This document shows, piece after piece, positions 19,584-28,312 of a DNA stretch of 64,000 nt. Every line of letters begins with the position of its first letter. The first letter of the stretch is position 1. The stretch comes from Thiotrichaceae bacterium (GTDB taxonomy: Bacteria > Pseudomonadota > Gammaproteobacteria > Eutrophobiales > Eutrophobiaceae). The notes below the pieces were generated by a model, which saw only the letters and a list, made by a program, of their open reading frames with translations, made no database searches and had not been told where the DNA came from. The position numbers and the translations under genes are program-made. The stretch covers positions 71,433-135,432 of the forward strand of contig DUBV01000005.1 of NCBI GenBank assembly GCA_012960105.1, written 5' to 3'.

Positions 19584-21197
19584 ATGGATAAAGTTAATAA
19601 AATAATTCGTAATCAATCTAAATCCATAGATTGGCGTGCATTACAGTATTATAACTATTATCGAATTTTGCTCTCTGGCTTATTTGTTATATTGGTTTAT
19701 ATAGGCCAATTACCTGAACCGCTGGGTAGTCTAGATGATCATTTCTTTTCAATAACAAGCCATATTTATTTATTACTAGCCCTAGTTTTTGCATGGTTCA
19801 TATATAAGCAAGTTCCTCGACTTAATCTTCAGATAGCAGTTCATACTCTTGTCGATATCATCATGTTGAGTCTATTGATGTATTCGAGTAATGGACTAAG
19901 TAGTGGTTTTGGCATGCTCATTATTATTGCTGTTGCGGGCGGCAGTATCTTAAGAGAAGGCACGATTGCAATTCTATTTGCAGCTATTGCATCTTTCTCG
20001 GTTCTTGGCCATGAGTTATACATCCAGTTTTTTCGCGATTTCGATACGGTTAATTACACGCATGCAGGTATTTTGGGAGCCACTTTTTTTATAGCTGCAA
20101 TTATAGGTAACCTTTTATCTGCTCGAGTACGTTCATCAGAAGCCTTAGCTGAACAGCAGGCGATTGAAATTAATGAATTAGCAAAATTGAACGAACATAT
20201 TGTGCAACGCATGCAATCGGGAATTATTGTTTTAGATAGCAATATGAATATTTTGCTGATGAATGAATCTTCTAAACGTTTACTGGGACAACAGGGAAAA
20301 GATACACATAAAATATTTAATTTCATTAATAATTATCTTAAAAATTATATTCATGAATGGCTACATAATGATGCCCAACAGAATGTCATTATTAAGCTAG
20401 AGGAGGATGAAACTGAATTACAAGCCTCATTTATAAAACTAACGTTGGTTTCTAATTATCAAATATTAGTTTTTTTAGAGGATCTGGCTCGAATTAGACA
20501 ACATGCTCAGCAACTTAAGCTCGTTTCTTTAGGTCGCTTGGCAGCGAGTATTGCGCATGAAATCAGGAATCCATTAGGTGCTATTAATCATGCCGGTCAA
20601 TTATTGCAAGAATCCAATACGGTCAGTTTAGAAGATAAACGTTTAACAGAAATTATTAATGACCATTCACTTCGGGTTAATAATATAATTGAAAATGTAT
20701 TAAGCGTTAGTCGCAGAGAACAAACAACGTCAGAGGAAATTGAAATATTTGGGTGGCTGAAAAATTTTGTAACTGAATTTGAACAACGATTTAATTTATC
20801 TGATGGGGATATCAGGCTGAATATAAAAAGAGATGATATTAATGTCAGGATGGATCCTTCTCAATTACATCAAGTCATCTGGAATCTATGTGAAAATGCG
20901 ATACGTTATAGCCAGGTTAAACCGGCTATTACGATAATTTTTGATCTAAGTAGTGAAACACAACGACCTTATATTGATATAATTGATTACGGTTCTGGCA
21001 TGTCTGAGGAAATTAAGCAGCAACTTTTTGAACCATTTTTCACAACAGAGACGAAAGGTTCTGGTTTAGGATTATATCTTGCCCGTGAACTATGTGAGGC
21101 CAACCAGGCAAGTTTGAATTTATACTCGACATCTGATGTGGGCTCAGTATTCAGGTTGAACTTTATGCCTCTCAACAAACAGGACGAATTAATTTAA
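19584..21197 (+). CDS. pilS: Type IV pilus sensor histidine kinase PilS
   Basis: PilS is a membrane kinase that controls PilR and so pilin expression. Six predicted transmembrane helices occupy about residues 25-190, followed by a PAS-like segment (IIVLDSNMNILLMNESSKRLL, residues 212-235). The dimerisation/phosphoacceptor box SLGRLAASIAHEIRNPLGA puts the His near residue 326. The ATPase boxes are N (WNLCENAIRYS), G1 (DYGSGM) and G2 (GSGLGLYLA). In Pseudomonas, PilS senses PilA through its membrane segments. The pilR start lies 3 nt after the stop. Confidence 0.95.
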   Translation: MDKVNKIIRNQSKSIDWRALQYYNYYRILLSGLFVILVYIGQLPEPLGSLDDHFFSITSHIYLLLALVFAWFIYKQVPRLNLQIAVHTLVDIIMLSLLMYSSNGLSSGFGMLIIIAVAGGSILREGTIAILFAAIASFSVLGHELYIQFFRDFDTVNYTHAGILGATFFIAAIIGNLLSARVRSSEALAEQQAIEINELAKLNEHIVQRMQSGIIVLDSNMNILLMNESSKRLLGQQGKDTHKIFNFINNYLKNYIHEWLHNDAQQNVIIKLEEDETELQASFIKLTLVSNYQILVFLEDLARIRQHAQQLKLVSLGRLAASIAHEIRNPLGAINHAGQLLQESNTVSLEDKRLTEIINDHSLRVNNIIENVLSVSRREQTTSEEIEIFGWLKNFVTEFEQRFNLSDGDIRLNIKRDDINVRMDPSQLHQVIWNLCENAIRYSQVKPAITIIFDLSSETQRPYIDIIDYGSGMSEEIKQQLFEPFFTTETKGSGLGLYLARELCEANQASLNLYSTSDVGSVFRLNFMPLNKQDELI

Positions 21198-21199
21198 GC

Positions 21200-22507
21200 A
21201 TGTCTAAACTTGCACTAATCATAGATGATGAACCTGATATTCTGGAGTTATTACAGATAACATTGCAGCGAATGAAAGTCGATAGTCATTGTGCTGAAAA
21301 TTTATCTACGGCGAGATCATTATTAAAAGAATATAAGTTTGATTTGTGTTTAACGGATATGAAGCTACCAGATGGAGATGGTGTTGAATTTGTTAACGAA
21401 TTACAAATAAATCATCCACAAATACCCATTGCTGTGATTACAGCGCATGGAAGTATGGACAGTGCTATTCAGGCGTTGAAATATGGTGCATTTGATTTTT
21501 TGATAAAACCTGTCGATTTAAATTCGTTGAGATCTGTAGTGCAAAGTGCATTAAGTATTAAACCAAAACAAGCTTCTACTAAGCCAAGCATCATTGGTAA
21601 TAGTCAGATTATTCAAGATTTACGGGAAACTATTGGAAAGGTGGCGCGTAGTCAGGCACCTATTTATATCAGTGGTGAATCAGGGACAGGCAAAGAACTT
21701 GCGGCGCATATGATTCATGATTATGGCCCACGTTCAGATAAACCTTTCATCGCTATTAACTGTGGTGCTATTCCAAATGATTTAATGGAAAGCGAATTTT
21801 TTGGTCATATTAAAGGCAGTTTCACGGGGGCCGTTTCTGATAAAAAAGGATTGTTCCAAGCTGCGGATGGAGGAACATTATTCCTTGATGAAGTCGCGGA
21901 ATTGCCGCAACACATGCAGGTTAAATTATTACGTGCTATTCAGGAAAAAGTAGTGCGACCCATAGGTGCGCAGGAAGAGATTCATGTTGATGTTCGGATA
22001 TTGAGTGCGACAAATTGTGATTTGTCAGAGCAAGTCAATCAGGGCTTATTTCGTCAAGATTTACTTTATCGTATTAATGTCATTGAATTAAAAATACCTC
22101 CATTAAGATCAAGAGTAGAAGATATACCCGATCTAATTGAGCATATACTTAAAAAAATAGTTCTGGATTCTGGTAATAAAAAACTGGAATTAAGCAAGGA
22201 AGCTGGACAATTACTGGAATCATATAATTTTCCTGGAAATATTAGAGAATTAGAAAATATTCTCGAACGTGCCGCAACCTTATGTAGTGATAATCTTATC
22301 GACAAAGCAGATATACAACTTACTGAGTCTCCTCATACAGTGGATGAAAAACATACGGCATTAGATTCAATGTTGGGAGATATAGAAAAGCAAAAAATTA
22401 TGGAAGCGCTTGAAAAAACAAGATGGAATAAAACGGCGGCAGCAAAGTTGCTTGGTATCAGTTTTCGGGCATTGCGATATCGATTAGAGAAGTTAGGTAT
22501 GGATTAA
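21200..22507 (+). CDS. pilR: Sigma-54-dependent response regulator PilR
   Basis: PilR is an NtrC-type activator of pilA transcription. The receiver domain (1-120) has the phosphoacceptor Asp in LCLTDMKLPDGDG near residue 53. The AAA+ domain has Walker A GESGTGKELAAH near 158, the sigma-54 contact loop as GSFTGA near 205 and GGTLFLDEVAELP near 223. A C-terminal Fis-type helix-turn-helix (KTAAAKLLGISFRALRYRLEKLG) ends the protein. The length of 435 residues is typical. A sigma-54 promoter lies 180 nt downstream, in front of pilA. Confidence 0.95.
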   Translation: MSKLALIIDDEPDILELLQITLQRMKVDSHCAENLSTARSLLKEYKFDLCLTDMKLPDGDGVEFVNELQINHPQIPIAVITAHGSMDSAIQALKYGAFDFLIKPVDLNSLRSVVQSALSIKPKQASTKPSIIGNSQIIQDLRETIGKVARSQAPIYISGESGTGKELAAHMIHDYGPRSDKPFIAINCGAIPNDLMESEFFGHIKGSFTGAVSDKKGLFQAADGGTLFLDEVAELPQHMQVKLLRAIQEKVVRPIGAQEEIHVDVRILSATNCDLSEQVNQGLFRQDLLYRINVIELKIPPLRSRVEDIPDLIEHILKKIVLDSGNKKLELSKEAGQLLESYNFPGNIRELENILERAATLCSDNLIDKADIQLTESPHTVDEKHTALDSMLGDIEKQKIMEALEKTRWNKTAAAKLLGISFRALRYRLEKLGMD

Positions 22508-22548
22508 GTAGTGCGATGATATTTTCAAACTGCCGTATTACGTCACAT

Positions 22549-22580
22549 TTTGACAATAAAGAGTGGGAGTTTATGTCAAA
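22549..22580. promoter_or_regulatory. Inverted repeat upstream of the pilA promoter, candidate PilR site
   Basis: TTTGACA (22549-22555) and TGTCAAA (22574-22580) form a perfect 7-bp inverted repeat. Its centre is roughly 150 nt upstream of the expected start of transcription, where enhancer-type activators such as PilR bind. TGTC-containing sites are also reported for PilR in Pseudomonas. Binding is inference. Confidence 0.4.
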
Positions 22581-22685
22581 CTCAGGTTCTTAAAATGAGA
22601 TTAATAAAAATCACTGCTGTTAATTATTTAGTATATTCAATTAGCTAAGTGCAACCTGAGTGTTTTTTGTAAAATATTTTATCTC

Positions 22686-22701
22686 TGGCATAAATGATGC
22701 T
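22686..22701 (+). promoter_or_regulatory. Sigma-54 promoter of pilA
   Basis: TGGCATAAATGATGCT matches the -24/-12 consensus TGGCAYRNNNNTTGCW with one mismatch. GG and GC are in the exact spacing. Transcription would start near 22713, leaving a leader of about 114 nt before pilA. The adjacent pilS-pilR pair supports it. Confidence 0.8.
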
Positions 22702-22826
22702 CTAATAGATTTGCTTTACTGCTCAAATGGATCTTAATATGAGGATTATATTGAGCTATGAAGCGATCTTTGCAAAGATTGTTAAAAATAAAAGCGGTAT
22801 TTAATTAACATTATCAGGAGTTTATA

Positions 22827-23243
22827 ATGAAAAAAACACAACAGGGTTTTACCCTTATTGAATTGATGATCGTTGTGGCAATTATCGGTATTCTTGCCGC
22901 AGTTGCTATCCCTTCTTATCAAGATTACACCAAGCGTGCGCATGTGGCTGAAGGTTTTAGTCTAGCGGGTGCAGCAAAGTTAGCAGTTGCAGAATACCAT
23001 GCATCTGAAGGCGCATTTCCTACTACAAATGCTTCAGCGGGTATGTCATCTGCTACTTCTATCACTGGTAATGCTGTAAGAAGCGTTTCGGTTGGTGCTG
23101 CGGGTGCAATTACGATTACTTATAACACCAAAGTAACTGCAGGTGCGACTGTCGTATTAACGCCTTCAAATGCTATTGGCTCGATTAAATGGGTTTGTTC
23201 AGGTGGTGTAGCAACCAAGTTAAGACCTTCTAATTGTCGTTAA
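22827..23243 (+). CDS. pilA: Type IV major pilin PilA
   Basis: This is the structural subunit of the pilus fibre. The class III leader MKKTQQG is cleaved before Phe by PilD, giving [20 protein letters not shown], with the Glu5 needed for assembly. A hydrophobic N-terminal helix is followed by a small globular domain. A C-terminal disulfide loop is formed by WVCSGG and the last SNC. The 138-residue preprotein is short but typical for group II pilins. The ribosome site is CAGGAG, 8 nt before the ATG. It is expressed from its own sigma-54 promoter and closed by a strong terminator. The middle is rich in Ser/Thr ([11 protein letters not shown]), possible O-glycosylation sites. Confidence 0.97.
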   Translation: MKKTQQGFTLIELMIVVAIIGILAAVAIPSYQDYTKRAHVAEGFSLAGAAKLAVAEYHASEGAFPTTNASAGMSSATSITGNAVRSVSVGAAGAITITYNTKVTAGATVVLTPSNAIGSIKWVCSGGVATKLRPSNCR

Positions 23244-23268
23244 TAATTTAACTTATTAGAAAATAGAT

Positions 23269-23304
23269 AAGCCGTTGCTGCTTTAATGCAGCATCGGCTT
23301 TTTA
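23269..23304 (+). terminator. Rho-independent terminator of pilA
   Basis: AAGCCGTTGCTGC, TTTAAT, then GCAGCATCGGCTT form a 13-bp stem with one internal T-T mismatch. The T-run TTTTT follows. It lies 26 nt after the pilA stop and 22 nt before the next gene, which therefore needs read-through or its own promoter. Confidence 0.9.
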
Positions 23305-23325
23305 CTGTATGTTATTTAGTTAAAC

Positions 23326-25242
23326 ATGAATAGATTCATAATAAATAAAATCCAGCCTTTCTTTATCCCCTTTGCTCTATTATTTTCTTATTTTATTTAT
23401 TCTCCCGGCTTTAGTGGAACTTTTCTTTTTGACGATGGTGTTAATTTAGGTCAATTCGTAGAAATACGTGTAGGAAACGAAGGCCTATGGCAATTTTTCA
23501 GTCATACAGAGCGTCCGTTAGCATTTCTCTCGTTCATGCTTAACGACAATGTTTGGCCATCTGCATCTGAAAGCTTTATTAAAACAAATGTTTTGTTGCA
23601 CTTGCTTTCTGCTTGTTTATTGATGATTTGCCTTATTCTAATCGGTAAAAATCTAGCTTGGGACAGAAGAAAACGTGAATCAGTAGCCATGTTTGCTACC
23701 TTAATATGGATGGTTCATCCATTTTTTGTATCAACGGTACTCTATATAGTACAGCGGATGACTATATTGTCAGCGATGTTTGTTGTACTTAGTTTAATTT
23801 CTTATCTGTACGGCCGCCTACAACTTAATAAAGGCAATAATAAAGCTTGGTTTTGGCTAATTTTTGCAACACCAATCTTTGGCTTATTTGGGTTTCTTTG
23901 CAAAGAAAACGCCGCATTAATACCTTTCTATTTACTAACTTTCGAAGCAATACTATTTTCTAATGAAAAACAGACGTCACGTTATTATCTTTTATGGAAG
24001 AGATGTTATATCTATCTACCAATAATTATTATGCTCGTGTGTGTTTTTATATTTAAAAATTCATGGATAAATGATTATTCATTTCGAAGTTTTAGTTTAA
24101 TTGAGAGGCTGCTAACACAGGCAAATATCCTCGTATATTATCTGTTTATGTTATTGATACCGAAATCATCTACGACAGGACTCCATTATGAAAACTATCC
24201 AATTTCGACGAGTTTAATTGAACCTTGGACAACCTTATTAGCCGTTATATTTATTGTAAGCATTATTTTGTTTTCAATTTTCTATCGAAAGAAATATCCG
24301 ATATTAACATTTTCGATACTTTTTTTCTTTTTTGGACATTTAATGGAGTCTACTTTTATTGCATTGGAACTATATTTTGAGCATCGTAACTACTTGCCTT
24401 CAATGATGTTTTTCTTTGCTCTGGCCCATATTTTGTTTCTCTGTTATGACAAATATAAAAGGAGCGTCATTTTAGCGGCGCTTGCTATAGTTTTTACATA
24501 TAGTGGATTAACTTACGCCCGATCGGATTTATGGGGGAACCCATTATTGCTTTTGTCGGTCTGGACGGAAAATAACCCAGGTTCTTCTCGCAACTATATA
24601 GAAGGACACGTTCAAGCACATCGACTTCATCGATATGATTTGGCTCAAAAATTCCTGGAAAGGGGTATAGAAGCGTTACCCGATAATATTTTTTTACGAA
24701 TTGGTTATACTAGCTATGGTTGCGGAAGAGGGTCATTGCTGAAAAGTGATGTAGAAAAGCTGAAGATCATGTTGGGAGAGACGGAACAAACTATTTCGCA
24801 TTATCTTTATCAGAATCTTGCACAATTATTAGGAACTTCTTTTTCTCCTGATTGCAAACTTATAACGCATGAAGATATGAGAGAGATTATTTCTTCTGTA
24901 TTAAATAACCCTAATATCTTGACGTATGAACTTAGACTACATGAAATGTTACATTTAATGGGGCGGTTTGAATTGCAAGTGGAAAATTATTCAGAAGCAA
25001 AAGAAGCGTTTTTAAAATCTTTGTTGCTTAATCTAAATCCATCTACTGCTCTCCAGCAAGTTGCTCTGATTGCTACTTTTGAACAATATGAATTAGCTTA
25101 TGAATATCTAAAAGAAACAAGAGAGTTGATTTATGGGAGAGATGATGTAGAACTGCGTAAACAATCTGCAGGTTGGGAGGAATTTGAGTATATGGAATCT
25201 GTGTTATTAGAGGAATTGAAAGACATGCCTTTGAGAAATTAA
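23326..25242 (+). CDS. TMTC-like GT-C membrane protein with C-terminal TPR-like region
   Basis: This is a polytopic membrane protein directly behind pilA. The N-terminal part resembles the TMTC/DUF1736-type O-mannosyltransferase family. An acidic first-loop motif GTFLFDDGVNLG lies near residue 30, ERPLAFLSFMLND near 65, NVLLHLLSACLLM near 90, WMVHPFFVSTVLYIVQRM near 130 and FLCKENAALIPFYLL near 190. About ten helices extend to residue 410. The rest is helical and soluble with TPR-like repeats (for example NYSEAKEAFLKSLLLNL). Gammaproteobacteria often keep a pilin-specific glycosyltransferase or accessory gene right after pilA, so a role in pilin modification is plausible but unproven. Homology to TfpO/PglL (Wzy_C) is not apparent. 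Confidence 0.7.
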   Translation: MNRFIINKIQPFFIPFALLFSYFIYSPGFSGTFLFDDGVNLGQFVEIRVGNEGLWQFFSHTERPLAFLSFMLNDNVWPSASESFIKTNVLLHLLSACLLMICLILIGKNLAWDRRKRESVAMFATLIWMVHPFFVSTVLYIVQRMTILSAMFVVLSLISYLYGRLQLNKGNNKAWFWLIFATPIFGLFGFLCKENAALIPFYLLTFEAILFSNEKQTSRYYLLWKRCYIYLPIIIMLVCVFIFKNSWINDYSFRSFSLIERLLTQANILVYYLFMLLIPKSSTTGLHYENYPISTSLIEPWTTLLAVIFIVSIILFSIFYRKKYPILTFSILFFFFGHLMESTFIALELYFEHRNYLPSMMFFFALAHILFLCYDKYKRSVILAALAIVFTYSGLTYARSDLWGNPLLLLSVWTENNPGSSRNYIEGHVQAHRLHRYDLAQKFLERGIEALPDNIFLRIGYTSYGCGRGSLLKSDVEKLKIMLGETEQTISHYLYQNLAQLLGTSFSPDCKLITHEDMREIISSVLNNPNILTYELRLHEMLHLMGRFELQVENYSEAKEAFLKSLLLNLNPSTALQQVALIATFEQYELAYEYLKETRELIYGRDDVELRKQSAGWEEFEYMESVLLEELKDMPLRN

Positions 25243-25342
25243 AGTTTATTTTTAGAGCGCTAGTATAAATGAGAAATTTAGTGAAATTTAATCAGTAAAA
25301 ATAAGGCGAGTGTATTAGAAATAATTTTTATTATGTTATTAG

Positions 25343-25480
25343 TTATACGGTAGAATTTATTATCTATACACTTAACTATAGTGTGGGATGTTTCACGAGT
25401 ATGAGAGTCTTATTGTTTACTGCCGTGGTAACTATATTCTTTATGGCCTAATATCAGAGCAGATATCTAATTTGATTTAT
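25343..25480 (+). pseudogene. Frameshifted tail of a GT2 polyprenyl-phosphate-sugar synthase
   Basis: This is a degraded copy of the 3' end of a GT2 gene like the one at 34275-35132. One frame (from about 25392) reads FTSMRVLLFTAVVTIFFM and then stops. The adjacent frame continues LISEQISNLIY. The intact gene reads FTNMSALLFTTSVTIFLMG-LISEQITSLLY. A single deleted G near 25446 explains the shift. DNA similarity continues upstream (TATTATCTATACACTT against TATTATGTATACACTT). The catalytic N-terminal part is gone. The 68-residue ORF at 25388 in the track is an artefact of this remnant. The rest of the 348-nt gap shows nothing else. Confidence 0.75.
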
Positions 25481-25596
25481 AATCAGAATATGAACTTGTT
25501 GGGAGTATTGATATTTATAGATAGTTATGAAATAGATATAAACAATAAGTATAAAGATAAACAGATTATATTTTTTTATTATAAAGGTGGGTGAAT

Positions 25597-26007
25597 ATGA
25601 TTAACAAAAAAAAAGAAACGACAAATATTGAGCCACTGGTAAATTTGTTACCACCATATACTGATGAAAGAGGTGCTATTTATCCTTTAGTTGATGCAAC
25701 TATGCAGAGCGCAGTATTAATCACTTCAAAGAAAGGAAGTATACGTGCTAATCATTATCATAAAACAGATTGGCATTATTGCTATGTATTAGAAGGAATA
25801 ATTGAATATTATCATCGCCCACACGGTTCAAAAGATGAGCCCGAGTGCGTTATGGTAAAGAAAGGCGAGATGATGTATACCCCTCCAATGGTTGATCACG
25901 CAATGCTATTTCCCGAAGATACGGTTTTCCTTACATTGGGCGGAAACCCGAGAGACCAAGAGACTTATGAAGCGGATATTGAGCGTGTTGAATTGATAAC
26001 ATCATAA
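25597..26007 (+). CDS. Cupin-fold nucleotide-sugar isomerase/epimerase-like protein
   Basis: This is a single cupin domain of 136 residues. The beta-barrel motifs are SIRANHYHKTDWHYCYVLEG, with the metal-ligand pattern HYHK, and a second motif around GEMMYTPPMVDHAMLFPED. The fold resembles WxcM/FdtA-type sugar 3,4-ketoisomerases and RmlC-like epimerases. Which reaction it performs cannot be told. I choose the ATG at 25597 over the GTG at 25591 because AAAGGTGG lies 7 nt before it. It is the first gene of a four-gene operon of sugar-nucleotide enzymes. Confidence 0.75.
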   Translation: MINKKKETTNIEPLVNLLPPYTDERGAIYPLVDATMQSAVLITSKKGSIRANHYHKTDWHYCYVLEGIIEYYHRPHGSKDEPECVMVKKGEMMYTPPMVDHAMLFPEDTVFLTLGGNPRDQETYEADIERVELITS

Positions 26008-26015
26008 ACATACTC

Positions 26016-27254
26016 ATGGCTTTTTATCACCGAGATTCTTGCAGGTTGTGCAGTAGTGCAAATTTAGTCAAAGTTCTTTCGTTAGCATCAACGCCACCTG
26101 CGAATGCATTTGTTTCAAAAAATGAGTTAGATGAAAAACAAGATTGTTTTCCTCTTGAACTTTGGTTTTGTCGAGGCTGTTCGCACCTGCAATTATTAGA
26201 CATTGTTGCTCCTGATATTTTATTCAGTGACTACGTTTATGTATCAGGAACATCGTCAGTCTTTGTTAAGCATTTTGAAAATTATGCTTCTACTATAATA
26301 AATTATGCCGAGTTGGATAAAGATAGTCTGGTTGTTGATATAGGTTCCAATGATGGTACGCTTTTGAGATGTTTTAAAGATGCTGGGTTTCGTGTCTTGG
26401 GTATTGACCCCGCAGCTAAAATTGCTGAGCAGGCTACAAAGTCGGGGATAGAAACGATACATGCCTTTTTTAATAAAGAAATTTCTGAAGAAATAAAAAT
26501 GTCTTTCGGGCAGGCGGATGTTATCACCGCTAACAATGTATTTGCTCATATCGATAACCTCGAAGAAGTTATTTCTGGCGTCTACTCATTATTAAAAAAT
26601 GATGCAATATTTGTCTTCGAAGTCTCATATTTACTGGATATGTATGAAAAAACTTTATTTGATATGATTTATCATGAACATCTTGATTACCACTCGGTAC
26701 AACCGCTGATGCAATTTTTTAAACGATATAACATGGAAATCATTAAAGCTGAGCGTGTAAATACTCATGGTGGAAGTTTGCGTTGCTATGTCCAGAAAAC
26801 TACAGCTAAGAAAAATGTTGATTCCAGTGTCAGTGAATTTATAAGCATGGAAAGAAAGCATAAGTTGGACGATGAAAATACTTTTATTTCATTTGCAAGA
26901 GAAATAAAAGAAAAAGGACAGGCTCTCAGATCTTTGCTTTCTGATTTAAAATCATCGGGTAAACGGATTGCGGGGTTTGGCGCTCCTGCTAAGGCAACTA
27001 CATTAATGTATCATTTTGGTATAGATGAAAATGATATTTCATTTATTATTGATGATAGTCCTATAAAGCAAGGACTATATAGCCCCGGACTTCATATTCC
27101 GGTACTGCCAGCATCGGCTATTGAAGAATTCAAACCGGATTATTTACTTATTCTTGCCTGGAATTTTGCAGACTCAATTGTAAGCAAGAATAAACAATTT
27201 TTGAACGATGGTGGTCAATTCATCATCCCGCTCCCTGAACTAAAAATTATATGA
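26016..27254 (+). CDS. NDP-sugar C-methyltransferase (TylC3/NovU type)
   Basis: This is a three-domain sugar C-methyltransferase of 412 residues. The N-terminal zinc-binding domain has cysteine pairs CRLCSSANL and WFCRGCSHLQL. The central SAM-binding domain has VVDIGSNDGTLLRCF near residue 107 and ANNVFAHIDNLEEVI near 168. The C-terminal Methyltransf_14 domain ends with RIAGFGAPAKATTLMYH and IDDSPIKQGLYSPG. Relatives add a methyl branch to 4-keto sugars (for example C-3 or C-5) during deoxysugar synthesis. The start lies 8 nt after the cupin gene, and the stop overlaps the next start (ATGA). Confidence 0.88.
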   Translation: MAFYHRDSCRLCSSANLVKVLSLASTPPANAFVSKNELDEKQDCFPLELWFCRGCSHLQLLDIVAPDILFSDYVYVSGTSSVFVKHFENYASTIINYAELDKDSLVVDIGSNDGTLLRCFKDAGFRVLGIDPAAKIAEQATKSGIETIHAFFNKEISEEIKMSFGQADVITANNVFAHIDNLEEVISGVYSLLKNDAIFVFEVSYLLDMYEKTLFDMIYHEHLDYHSVQPLMQFFKRYNMEIIKAERVNTHGGSLRCYVQKTTAKKNVDSSVSEFISMERKHKLDDENTFISFAREIKEKGQALRSLLSDLKSSGKRIAGFGAPAKATTLMYHFGIDENDISFIIDDSPIKQGLYSPGLHIPVLPASAIEEFKPDYLLILAWNFADSIVSKNKQFLNDGGQFIIPLPELKII

Positions 27255-28312
27255 ATACATTTTTACTAATGACAGATGTTGATGAAATTATTGAACAATT
27301 AGATGAAATAACTGCTGATTATGATGGTAAAACAATATTGTTAGCAGGAGGACTTGGATTTCTTGGTCGCTATTTTATGTCTGTTTTCGCAAGATTAAAT
27401 GAAACAAAGTTTAGTGAGCCATGTAAATTAATTATTCTTGATAATTTAATTACATCAGGAAAAGCAAGTAACTACATTGATCAATATCCAGAGTTTAAGT
27501 TCTTAGAACAAGATATAACAACCCCGTTAAATATTGATGAGCATATAGACTTTGTTATTCATTGTGCTGGAATAGCAAGTCCCTTTTACTATCGTGCACA
27601 TCCTTTAGAAACAGCTGATGTGGCTATTGCTGGCAATAGAAACCTGTTGGAAGTTGCTAAGAGTAATCAGGCACGCTACACATTTTTCAGTTCTAGTGAA
27701 ATTTATGGTGACCCCGATCCTAAGCATATTCCAACACCTGAAAGTTATAGAGGCAATGTTTCTTCTCAAGGTCCGCGAGCTTGCTATGATGAAAGTAAGC
27801 GGATGGGGGAGACACTATGTTATATATATAACCACCTGCATGGAACTGCGACGACTATTATTCGGCCATTTAATGTTTATGGGCCGGGGATGCAAGAGGC
27901 TGATTATCGAGTATTACCTAACTTTGCAAGTCTCATAAAAGCCGGGAAGCCTCTTAAGGTTTATGGAGGAGGGAATCAGACCCGGACTTTCTGTTATGTG
28001 ACTGATGCGATCAATGGTTTTCTAAGGGCTATTGCCAAAGGAGTTCCTGGTGAAACCTATAATATCGGTAATCCTAAACCGGAAATTTCTATGGTTGAAC
28101 TCGTGCAACACTGTAGCGATGCAATTGGAAAGAAAATTGATCATAATATTATAGAGTATCCTGATTCTTATCCTGCCGATGAACCTAATAGACGTTGTCC
28201 TGATATCCGTAAAGCTAAATTACAGCTTGAATATGTTCCTAATGTTGATCTTAAGACTGGATTGCAGCGCTTTTTGTCATGGACAGATGATAATTTTGTT
28301 GGGGAACAATGA
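27251..28312 (+). CDS. NAD-dependent nucleotide-sugar epimerase/dehydratase
   Basis: This is an extended short-chain dehydrogenase of 353 residues. The NAD-binding motif is ILLAGGLGFLGRYF near residue 30. The catalytic Ser/Thr is in FFSSSEIYGDP, and YDESKRMGE supplies the YxxxK pair near residue 178. The layout is closest to UDP-glucuronate decarboxylase and dTDP-glucose dehydratase-like enzymes (RPFNVYGPGM, VYGGGNQTRTFCYVTD). The exact substrate is unknown. ATGA overlaps couple it to both neighbours in the operon. Confidence 0.87.
   Translation: MNTFLLMTDVDEIIEQLDEITADYDGKTILLAGGLGFLGRYFMSVFARLNETKFSEPCKLIILDNLITSGKASNYIDQYPEFKFLEQDITTPLNIDEHIDFVIHCAGIASPFYYRAHPLETADVAIAGNRNLLEVAKSNQARYTFFSSSEIYGDPDPKHIPTPESYRGNVSSQGPRACYDESKRMGETLCYIYNHLHGTATTIIRPFNVYGPGMQEADYRVLPNFASLIKAGKPLKVYGGGNQTRTFCYVTDAINGFLRAIAKGVPGETYNIGNPKPEISMVELVQHCSDAIGKKIDHNIIEYPDSYPADEPNRRCPDIRKAKLQLEYVPNVDLKTGLQRFLSWTDDNFVGEQ

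Noticed and set aside
25388-25594. 68-residue ORF MFHEYESL...
   Set aside because: Its only protein-like part (LISEQISNLIY) is the frameshifted tail of a GT2; the rest is low-complexity AT-rich sequence.
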